This document shows, in pieces, positions 45,221 through 52,414 of a stretch of DNA of 64,000 bases. Each line of letters starts with the position of its first letter. Positions within the stretch are counted from its first letter, which is position 1. A program made the position numbers and the translations under genes. The DNA is from Edwardsiella anguillarum ET080813 (lineage in GTDB: Bacteria > Pseudomonadota > Gammaproteobacteria > Enterobacterales > Enterobacteriaceae). The stretch is taken from assembly GCF_000264765.2 (NCBI RefSeq), contig NZ_CP006664.1, forward strand, positions 434,001 to 498,000, given 5' to 3'. Below the pieces are notes generated by a model. The model was not told the DNA's origin. It did no database searches and worked only from the letters and a program-made list of their open reading frames with translations.

Positions 45221-46222
45221 TTAAAAGGAGAAGTAATCTTCTGCGTCGAGTACCATCAATGGCGAGTCACCAACAAACCATGGCGATGAATGAGCAAACT
45301 CACCAGAAACCCGCCCCATTGCCGCGCCGATCGAAAAGCCATCGCTACGCTGATATAGCTTGCGAACCCCACACTGACCAACACCAGTAGGCATATACAT
45401 TGGCCTGCGAACGCCGGAAACCCCGGTCATACTATTTTGAGCCATGCCATTCATATTTAATAGTATTGGTCGTGTTAGCATACGCCACCCTGAGTTATAG
45501 GCCAGCACGCCATTATTGTATAGCTCAAGGCCATAGGTATCACGTTGAAGCCCGCCACCTCCATTTCCTGTACCAAAGATAACAACTTTAGCACGAACAG
45601 ATCTTGGCGCCGCATTACTGATATCTACCGGGTAAAAATTTATTTGCTGCGGTTCCTCATGGCACGATATGCAAACATTAGGATCAGTAGTATAGAAAAA
45701 TACCACAGAGTTATATCGATTAAATGCTGGGTTGATTCTGGACGGAGCCCATCCGTAATCTATGGTTACCTCTCCTCTGAAAAGCTCAGTGCTAAATGAT
45801 GTATCACCTGTCAACCTAAATAATGCAGACCCATTTAACACTTCCAAACCATATGTGGCTTTCTGCTGCGTTTTAGTCGGCCACGCAATGACAGCATAAA
45901 ACAGGGCAGGAATACGATAATCGGCGGTATTGGTTGTATCTATAAGCACTCGCCTTGCGCCATCAAGGCGCGAGTATCTCCGATGAAACCCCCACGGTCC
46001 TCCTATCGATAACCTGTCATAACCAGCGATGGGGGCACTATTCCAGCAATAGTAATCGTACCCATCAGGAATAACGATCCCTGTATTGAATGGCGCCTTG
46101 GCGAGATTTAAGCCATCACCAGGAACTCTTGATACTCCCAAAATTTTTGATACGGTTGTCTCGCTGTTCAGCGTTAGGAATGAACCATCATCACGAAAAA
46201 TCCTCAGACCATAGTCACTCAT
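45221..46222 (-). CDS. Prophage tail protein following gpJ, triplicated motif
   Basis: 333 residues overlapping the J stop by four bases (ATGA), so it is co-translated with the tail tip protein. It has no signal peptide. A motif starting YGL recurs three times with similar following pattern: YGLRIFRDDGSFLTLNS (from residue 4), YGLEVLNGSALFRLTGD (from 124) and YGLELYNNGVLAYNSGW (from 230), indicating three related beta modules. Similar proteins beginning MSxYGL occur after J in other lambda-like prophages as far as I recall. Probably a tail tip or receptor-contact accessory; function unproven. Confidence 0.7.
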   Translation of the reverse strand: MSDYGLRIFRDDGSFLTLNSETTVSKILGVSRVPGDGLNLAKAPFNTGIVIPDGYDYYCWNSAPIAGYDRLSIGGPWGFHRRYSRLDGARRVLIDTTNTADYRIPALFYAVIAWPTKTQQKATYGLEVLNGSALFRLTGDTSFSTELFRGEVTIDYGWAPSRINPAFNRYNSVVFFYTTDPNVCISCHEEPQQINFYPVDISNAAPRSVRAKVVIFGTGNGGGGLQRDTYGLELYNNGVLAYNSGWRMLTRPILLNMNGMAQNSMTGVSGVRRPMYMPTGVGQCGVRKLYQRSDGFSIGAAMGRVSGEFAHSSPWFVGDSPLMVLDAEDYFSF

Positions 46223-49200
46223 ACCAGCGTTTTCCTCAAATCTCCCAATTTTATAACTGGCCGGCCTGATTCATCATTAATCTGTATCAGATCGCTATCC
46301 ATCATTAAACCAACGCGGCTATCTTTGTGAGATCGAATGGTGAGCTGTCCATCTGGAGTAACAATAAACCTATCGTTAATATTGAGTGATTTCATAAAAG
46401 CCTCATCAATAATAACCTGGCCATTCTGAATGATGAAAGGTAACAACTCGCTGCCATTATTGGGATTCATAACGGCAAAACGATCGGCAAGTATCAGTAC
46501 TTGGCCAACACCTCCCTCAGCTGTGGCCTGAATCCCGGCAATAACCTTTTTACCGTCTTGTGTGGTCTGAACCTGCATTGACCACATGGCAGACACATCG
46601 CCCTTAAGATCTGCCTGCGCCTTAGAAATCACCTGGACAGCAGAAGCATTTTCGCCGACCTGAGCATTAACGTTATCAATTTTCTGAGATAACGCAGCAT
46701 CCTCCGTCGCAACAGTCTGAGACAACGCCTGCAATTGAGCCTTAGAGTCACCAACAGCAGACTCCAGAACCGTCAGCGCCTGATCAACTTTAGTTTCTGA
46801 ATCATCCAGAGCTTTATTAAACTCATCACGCACCAGATTATTATCAATGCCTTTCAGAAAATCCTGCGCCATCTGACTATCGGTAATTTCGCCTTTCAGA
46901 ATGTCGAGTACGCCGGTAGCATCGCTGGTGACTTGGCCTATAGACTCAACGAATATAGATTTACCGACAAGATTCACACTGCGCACATAGAAATAATATT
47001 CCGTAGCTAATTTATTTAGCCCCGCCTTCACCCAATAAGTCGCAATCCCGAGGCGCATCGCTAATGACTCAACCTGAGTCACATCTGTGATACGTCTCTC
47101 TGAAAAATAAAACTCATACTGCACATCGGAATGATAGTAGGTCTGGTGAGGGATTATCGTGATCTGAAAATAACCGGGGTTAACCTCGATGCTCGCTGGA
47201 GCCTCAGGGACTTGAATACTAAACTGCGTAGAGGTTGGCGCGCCCTGCTGACCTAGGCCATTCATGGCTCTCACGGTAAGCTCATAGTCACCTCGCGACA
47301 GATCATTAAACGAAAACCGTGTCTCGCTGATCGTCGCAGACGTTACCAACCGCGCAGGGTCCTCCGCCGTTCCTGCGCCAGTCGTCAGCCGCAGGAGAAA
47401 CTTACAGCCTTTAACAACGCGCGGGGTGTCCCATTGTGCTAATGCCTGATATTTATCCGAATCGGCGCCAATGCTGACGGACAAATGCTGGATAGCTGGC
47501 GGGATAACGCCGTTTTCTGTGCCTGGTAACGGCTCAAAATGCGCGCCGTTATCCACAATGGCCTCTTTCTCCGGTACATGCTGCAGCGCCGTAACGGCAT
47601 ATGTCCCGTCATCATTTTCGCGGAGCATCATGCAGCGAAATAAGCGCCGGCGCATAGATGAAAGCCGCAGTCCCCATACACCATACGCCTGAATACCGGC
47701 CGGAACTGTCTGCAGCCGCACCATATTTGGCGCAGGGAGATCGACAACAGGGATGCTTATTGGCGAGCCATCAGCACCGATAAGATTCATCTCTGCCGAA
47801 CCACCTGGAGGTAGAGCAATATCACGATCGAGGGTGACCGTTCGGCTGACCGTATCAGCATCCAGTATTCGCCCACCAACTGTGACACCTGCATAATCAT
47901 TATCGCAGATTTCAATAATGTCACCGGGTAGATGGCGCAATCCCTCGGCACCGATCATGAAATCGACGGTTTGCGTCTCCAGCAATTCAGTCTGGATCAC
48001 CCATAGCCCCATACGTCGCGCTTGGCCACGCGACGTACAACCAAAGGCCTCCATTTTAAGCAGGTTTCGCCCATATCGAACGATGGCCGCCTGATCCTCT
48101 ACAAGCTCCACAGAGGCTTTCCAGCCATTCTGCGGGTCAATGTATCGCACCTCTACCGCATTATGACGATCTTTCAGTGCGCTGAATCCGTACTTAAAAC
48201 TGCCGTCAACGACATTGCTGTTTGAATACGTCCACACTTTGTCTGCGGGCCTGTCCTGCACAAACGTCATCGTCAGACCGTTCCAAACGGGCATACAGCG
48301 CATTAATGAGCAGAAGTCAGCCAGGACATCATAAACCTTTCGCTGAGTCGCTAGGTAGGCGTTACACACCATCCTCGGCTCCGTCCCACCAAACCCATCA
48401 GGAACAGACTGATCGCAATACTGTGCAATGGCATACAGGGACCAGATATCAACGTCTGCCATCCCCATACGATCGCCCATGCCATACCGTGGGTGCGTAA
48501 GCAGATCCAGCAGACACCACGCAGGGTTATTGGTATACGCCGGTTTGAAAGATCCATCCCAAATACCGGTATACACCCGCGTAATTGGATCATAGTTGGA
48601 TGGGACCCGGACAATGCGACCGCGAACGTGGTAATTCATCGTGACCTGCTGGCTGCCGAATTGCTCAGCATCCACACGCACACCAACTACAGCCGTATTG
48701 GGATAGCGCTGCTGCAGATCGATTATCTCAGTGTAACTCGACCATAATGTTTTGTTCTGTAAACGAGCAGATGTACTGTCAGGCGTATTCCTGATCATCC
48801 GAATACCGAACGGGCGTGGAGGCAAATTATCGACGACTACTGATGCTAAAAATTGCGATGTCCGCTTTCCTTGGATCGTCACATCTTTTTCCGTCACCCA
48901 GGCGCCGGCGCGCTGCACTTGAATGCTCAGATTAACGCTGGTTTCGACCTGATCACCGTCATCGGTGCCGGCAACCAATGATGAAACACCGAACGTAAAG
49001 CGCAGGCGATCGATCTCTTTTGATGTAATGGTCCTGGTTATTGGATTAGCGTTTTTCACCTCGGCGTTTAACATTGTTTCAGCGCCAGATTCCTCAAACC
49101 CATCCAGTGACGACTGCTCCTGCTCTCCAACACGGTAAACCACCGTGACACCGTGGACATTAACATTACCATCAGCATCGACAGTGGGCGTTTGATTAAC

Positions 49201-49338
49201 CAGGATACTCTGCAGGCCATCCACTGGCCCCTCTATCGGACCTTCACTCAACGCATCAATCACGCTGAGCAGTTGAGAAGATCGTAAATTATCAGGTGCC
49301 TCATACGGCGTATGCCCACCGCCACTACCCTTACCCAT
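46219..49338 (-). CDS. J: Tail tip host-specificity protein J
   Basis: 1039 residues from ATG 49338 (MGKGSGGGHTPYEAPDNL), the lambda J start; an in-frame ATG three codons earlier is less likely. Most of the protein follows lambda gpJ closely, including QLLSVIDALSEGPIEGPVDGL, NLPPRPFGIRMIRNTPDST, CDQSVPDGFGGTEPRMVCNAYL and IRENDDGTYAVTALQHVPEKEAIVDNGAHF in short blocks. Fibronectin-like domains lie around residues 600-790, a coiled coil near 870-930, and a divergent C-terminal tip that would determine the receptor. Complete. Confidence 0.97.
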   Translation of the reverse strand: MGKGSGGGHTPYEAPDNLRSSQLLSVIDALSEGPIEGPVDGLQSILVNQTPTVDADGNVNVHGVTVVYRVGEQEQSSLDGFEESGAETMLNAEVKNANPITRTITSKEIDRLRFTFGVSSLVAGTDDGDQVETSVNLSIQVQRAGAWVTEKDVTIQGKRTSQFLASVVVDNLPPRPFGIRMIRNTPDSTSARLQNKTLWSSYTEIIDLQQRYPNTAVVGVRVDAEQFGSQQVTMNYHVRGRIVRVPSNYDPITRVYTGIWDGSFKPAYTNNPAWCLLDLLTHPRYGMGDRMGMADVDIWSLYAIAQYCDQSVPDGFGGTEPRMVCNAYLATQRKVYDVLADFCSLMRCMPVWNGLTMTFVQDRPADKVWTYSNSNVVDGSFKYGFSALKDRHNAVEVRYIDPQNGWKASVELVEDQAAIVRYGRNLLKMEAFGCTSRGQARRMGLWVIQTELLETQTVDFMIGAEGLRHLPGDIIEICDNDYAGVTVGGRILDADTVSRTVTLDRDIALPPGGSAEMNLIGADGSPISIPVVDLPAPNMVRLQTVPAGIQAYGVWGLRLSSMRRRLFRCMMLRENDDGTYAVTALQHVPEKEAIVDNGAHFEPLPGTENGVIPPAIQHLSVSIGADSDKYQALAQWDTPRVVKGCKFLLRLTTGAGTAEDPARLVTSATISETRFSFNDLSRGDYELTVRAMNGLGQQGAPTSTQFSIQVPEAPASIEVNPGYFQITIIPHQTYYHSDVQYEFYFSERRITDVTQVESLAMRLGIATYWVKAGLNKLATEYYFYVRSVNLVGKSIFVESIGQVTSDATGVLDILKGEITDSQMAQDFLKGIDNNLVRDEFNKALDDSETKVDQALTVLESAVGDSKAQLQALSQTVATEDAALSQKIDNVNAQVGENASAVQVISKAQADLKGDVSAMWSMQVQTTQDGKKVIAGIQATAEGGVGQVLILADRFAVMNPNNGSELLPFIIQNGQVIIDEAFMKSLNINDRFIVTPDGQLTIRSHKDSRVGLMMDSDLIQINDESGRPVIKLGDLRKTLV

Positions 49339-49361
49339 AATGCACACCCCTCATATAACAA

Positions 49362-49379
49362 AACCGCCAAAAGGCGGTT
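49362..49379 (-). terminator. Terminator-like hairpin between I and J
   Basis: On the minus strand AACCGCC-TTTT-GGCGGTT is followed by TTGTTATATG. It overlaps the I stop codon and lies 24 bases before J. As it sits inside an operon, it may be an attenuator that needs antitermination. Confidence 0.6.
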
Positions 49380-50032
49380 TATGTTCTGCGACCTATCACG
49401 ACAACTTTTCCGCCGCCACCTTCATCACGGGTGCTCAGCATCTGCGAAATACGGCGCGATCCGATTAACATCTCGCCGTACAAAACCGGTAATGGGTTTC
49501 CTTGTGCAACCATGTTATCCAAGCTGGAAAAATAGGTGCTTTGCTTTCCGTTATCAGCCTGCGCCATTGATGGCGCTTTCGGCTGTGGTGCCAACATCTG
49601 CGCAACGCCACCAAGGGCCATGCTGGCACCTGCTGCGTATAGTCCAGATACTGCAGCAGCCCCCATCCAGCCAGCGGGGTTCCACCACGCCACGGCGATC
49701 ATTGCCACACCAGCGATAATCTGAAATACCCCACCGCGCTTTGCGCCGGCAGCCCGAGGAACAATATGAATAATGCCCCCATACGGCAAAGGCTCCCGCA
49801 TACGCTGAGCCACGTCTGCCGGGGTGGCAGTTAGCCCTGCGATGCGCACTTGATAATGTCCCTGCGACATCTGCTGGCGCAGGCCTGGAAGCTGTATGCA
49901 CAGCGCACGAATTCCCTCAGCGGCGGTATTTACATGGAGGTCAAATCGACTACCAAATCGTTGTAAATCCCCGTGAAAGCGGATACTTGCCAGTCCCGGT
50001 GCCTCCATATTGAGTGCGTTCGCCGTTGCCAT
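49379..50032 (-). CDS. I: Tail assembly protein I
   Basis: 217 residues, close to lambda gpI (223). It matches in FHGDLQRFGSRFDLHVNTAAEGIRAL, HYQVRIAG, IHIVPRAAGAKRGGVFQI, a hydrophobic middle, and STYFSSLDNMVAQGNPLPVLYGEM. In lambda gpI is needed for tail tip assembly and is not in the finished virion. The 5' part overlaps the end of K by about 100 bases, as in lambda. Confidence 0.95.
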   Translation of the reverse strand: MATANALNMEAPGLASIRFHGDLQRFGSRFDLHVNTAAEGIRALCIQLPGLRQQMSQGHYQVRIAGLTATPADVAQRMREPLPYGGIIHIVPRAAGAKRGGVFQIIAGVAMIAVAWWNPAGWMGAAAVSGLYAAGASMALGGVAQMLAPQPKAPSMAQADNGKQSTYFSSLDNMVAQGNPLPVLYGEMLIGSRRISQMLSTRDEGGGGKVVVIGRRT

Positions 50033-50667
50033 TTATCGCTATACCTCTCTCGTTTACTCAACTGATCAGGGACGTGATGTAGCAACATTCCGTCACCACA
50101 GTAAATTGCCGCATGATTCGCTACGGATGACCCAAAGCAGCACAGCACCACATCCCCAGCCTGCGCATCACTGGCGGTAACCCGGTAAAACCCGGTTTTC
50201 TCAAAGTTCTCCAGATACAGATTTTCGCCACGCTTCCACCAATCATCATCCCGATGAAAATCGGGCAACGTCAGGCCAGCGAGCTCATAGGCGTCACGAA
50301 AGAGGGTGTAGCAATCCAATATCCCGTGCTCAAACTGCCGCCCCAATAAGCGGGGAACGCAGCGAAACCGATGGATATTGCCATCGCAGACTAACCACCA
50401 CGACAAGGCGCTGGCCAACTGCAGCGTTCGGTCTCCCTCGCTGAGATAGGGCAGCCCCCCAGGATGGCTATGCACCATCGCGATAACCTCCCCCCTGGCC
50501 TGTGCCGCCAAAAAGTCCTCGGGCGCCATCCTGAAATACTGCGTAGGCTCAATAGACCGGTTTTCAAATGGCAGATATGCCGTTCTCTGATCCATACGCA
50601 CCACATAACCGCATGACTCCATCGGCGCACACTGTAAAGCATGCTCCAATATTTCATCATCAATCAT
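49930..50667 (-). CDS. K: Tail tip peptidase K (JAMM + NlpC/P60)
   Basis: 245 residues from ATG 50667, supported by AAGGA 5 bases ahead. The N-terminal half is a JAB1/MPN metallopeptidase with the JAMM motif (MVHSHPGG...SEGD near residue 67). The C-terminal half is NlpC/P60-like with Cys in GILDCYTLFRDAY and His in NHAAIYCGDG. Such tail proteins process tail components or cut peptidoglycan during DNA entry. Both catalytic centres appear intact. Confidence 0.94.
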   Translation of the reverse strand: MIDDEILEHALQCAPMESCGYVVRMDQRTAYLPFENRSIEPTQYFRMAPEDFLAAQARGEVIAMVHSHPGGLPYLSEGDRTLQLASALSWWLVCDGNIHRFRCVPRLLGRQFEHGILDCYTLFRDAYELAGLTLPDFHRDDDWWKRGENLYLENFEKTGFYRVTASDAQAGDVVLCCFGSSVANHAAIYCGDGMLLHHVPDQLSKRERYSDKWQRRTHSIWRHRDWQVSAFTGIYNDLVVDLTSM

Positions 50668-50723
50668 ATGATTCCTTATAGAGTAAATAGTAAGTTCATT
50701 AAGAATGACAACAAAACAGGCAA

Positions 50724-50747
50724 TAAAAAGCCCGTTCAATAACGGGC
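50724..50747 (-). terminator. Intrinsic terminator of the zinc-ribbon moron
   Basis: On the minus strand GCCCGTT-ATTG-AACGGGC is followed by TTTTTATTG, eight bases beyond the moron stop and before K. A perfect 7-base stem with a good T-run. Confidence 0.88.
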
Positions 50748-50755
50748 GTATTTCT

Positions 50756-51292
50756 TCAAGCCATTAATATTGATCTATACACCATAGAGAACTCTTCTCT
50801 AAGGTCATGTGGCAGTTCCGACAAAATAAATTCAATATCATCGGAATATCTTTTTTCAATCCACTCAGAGCTAACATCAGGATTTATTTTTCTCAATTTA
50901 TAAACAACATCGGCGACTTTGCTGCTGTTAATTGTTTTTCTTCCAGCATCAACTTTGATGTATTCATTAATAGGAACACAAGAAGGAACAAAAAGATAAT
51001 CAACATTACTTTCTTTTGCCACATTAAATGCTGGTATATCACTACCACAATGCTTGCACTTAATAGCTTCTTTCTTTACTAACTCAGCGCAAAATGGACA
51101 TTTCCTCATCCCATTTTCCAGCTGTTTATCCTCTATCGCTTTATCATTCTTAGATATTAAAAGAGCGTGGATTATTGCCACAATAAACAGAAAAAAACCA
51201 TATAACCACCACGCACCAAAAGATCGCCCTTTACTCTGTGCTATGAATGCAGGAATTAATCCAAGCAATGCAGCAACAATAAATAATTCCAT
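50756..51292 (-). CDS. Membrane-anchored zinc-ribbon moron between L and K
   Basis: 178 residues from ATG 51292, with GAGG 8 bases ahead; upstream in-frame codons lack a site. Two transmembrane helices span about residues 2-18 and 24-46 (with a GAWWLYGFFLF stretch). A treble-clef-like zinc ribbon follows, CPFCAELVKKEAIKCKHCGS at about 64-83 (C-x2-C-x10-C-x2-C). The C-terminal 90 residues are charged and probably cytoplasmic, ending in a helical ELPHDLREEFSMVYRSILMA segment. It is AT-rich, breaks the lambda L-K order, and has its own terminator and a possible weak promoter (TTTACC, 18 bases, TAGTAT on the minus strand near 51315-51345). Function unknown; superinfection exclusion is a reasonable guess for a membrane moron. 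Confidence 0.8.
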   Translation of the reverse strand: MELFIVAALLGLIPAFIAQSKGRSFGAWWLYGFFLFIVAIIHALLISKNDKAIEDKQLENGMRKCPFCAELVKKEAIKCKHCGSDIPAFNVAKESNVDYLFVPSCVPINEYIKVDAGRKTINSSKVADVVYKLRKINPDVSSEWIEKRYSDDIEFILSELPHDLREEFSMVYRSILMA

Positions 51293-51370
51293 ATCACCAT
51301 CCTCATTAGTAATGTAGCCACATACTAACAAATGATAGGTGTAAAGGTAAAAGATGATGCCACCAAATTA

Positions 51371-52069
51371 TCATTGCGATAGTTTATTAATAGACAGATA
51401 ACCACCAAAGCTGCCGATATTGCTCCTCAGCTTGCACCCCCTCGGACATCGACTGCACTGGTCAAGGGAGGGATCAACGGTTGGACTATCGAACACATCC
51501 GCCACTGGAGGGCCAGCATAACCACACTCATCTGATCGATAACGCCATGCACAAACCTCTGCGAGCATGATACGCCCGGGGAATACGGCTCCGTCAGTCT
51601 CAGTAGGGAGAGATAAAACAAACGTCGCCGTTTCTGCAGTCAGCTCTGTCAATTGCTCAACAACGTAGCGAGCCACGGCCTCCTGCTCAGGATCGGCCTC
51701 TAGGTTACCATCGGGGAAATTTTCCGCATCAAGAAACCGAGAATATACCTGCCGGCGCACAACAGAAGCCCCAACAAGGCTCTGCAAATCCTCCGCCATT
51801 CCAGTGACCAGGCCAAACAGATTAGATACGGCGAGCGAAGGGCGATTAGTTGCCCCCTTTCCCTTAATTTCGATACCCGAGCACTGAATGGGATAGGGTT
51901 GATATTGTCTCCCCTGCCACGTTACCGGCTCACCATTGTGATTTAATTCATTGCAAAAAAAGTAACGATCCCCGCCTATGGATGACAGGTCGAACTCCCA
52001 CAGATCAATGCGAGCTCCCTGCTCAGTTTTTGTGGTTTCGTTTCGGGTCTCCTGCGGAATATTGCGCAT
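51371..52069 (-). CDS. L: Tail tip protein L
   Basis: 232 residues from ATG 52069 (MRNIPQETRNE), the lambda L start. Nearly every block of lambda gpL is recognisable, for example RYFFCNELNHNGEPVTWQGRQYQPYPIQ in parts and TETDGAVFPGRIMLAEVCAWRYRSDECGYAGP. The C-terminal cysteines (Cys in CAWRY, DECGY, QCSRC and GCKLR) are those that bind an iron-sulfur cluster in lambda gpL. Ends FGGYLSINKLSQ. Confidence 0.96.
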   Translation of the reverse strand: MRNIPQETRNETTKTEQGARIDLWEFDLSSIGGDRYFFCNELNHNGEPVTWQGRQYQPYPIQCSGIEIKGKGATNRPSLAVSNLFGLVTGMAEDLQSLVGASVVRRQVYSRFLDAENFPDGNLEADPEQEAVARYVVEQLTELTAETATFVLSLPTETDGAVFPGRIMLAEVCAWRYRSDECGYAGPPVADVFDSPTVDPSLDQCSRCPRGCKLRSNIGSFGGYLSINKLSQ

Positions 52070-52084
52070 TATTCCTCCTCTCAA

Positions 52085-52414
52085 TCAGGAAATCACCTGG
52101 TTAAACGTTGCTGTAAACACGGTGTTAAGCATTTCAACCCGTGACGCCCATTTCCGGCATACGACCCTGATCTGCCGATGCACATAGGGCGGCGTCCATA
52201 GGAACGCTGAAACACCGCCGTGTCGAGATAAAAACGCCTCCAGCGCGTGGGCGTCATCCCGCGAGACCTTGATTGTTACTTCATAGCTTTTCAGATCGCC
52301 ATTTAAACCGGAGGATCGGCGCTGTTCGTACCCCTCTCCGAACTTTACAACATGCACCCGTGGCTCAGACTCTACGACCATATCGGGGCGAACTTGCCAG
52401 CGAAATGTTTCCAT
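52085..52414 (-). CDS. M: Minor tail protein M
   Basis: 109 residues, the lambda gpM length. METFRWQVRPDMVVESEPRVHVVKFGEGYEQR is typical of this tail-tip protein, as is FLWTPPYVHRQIRVVCRKW. It is part of the lambda tail tip complex with L, I, K and J. Its ATG overlaps the H stop. Confidence 0.94.
   Translation of the reverse strand: METFRWQVRPDMVVESEPRVHVVKFGEGYEQRRSSGLNGDLKSYEVTIKVSRDDAHALEAFLSRHGGVSAFLWTPPYVHRQIRVVCRKWASRVEMLNTVFTATFNQVIS

Noticed and set aside
45640-45690. CISCH (Cys184-His188) in the tail protein matches the c-type haem motif CxxCH.
   Set aside because: The protein has no signal peptide and is a cytoplasmically made tail component; the five-residue motif is likely chance despite the ccm operon in the window.
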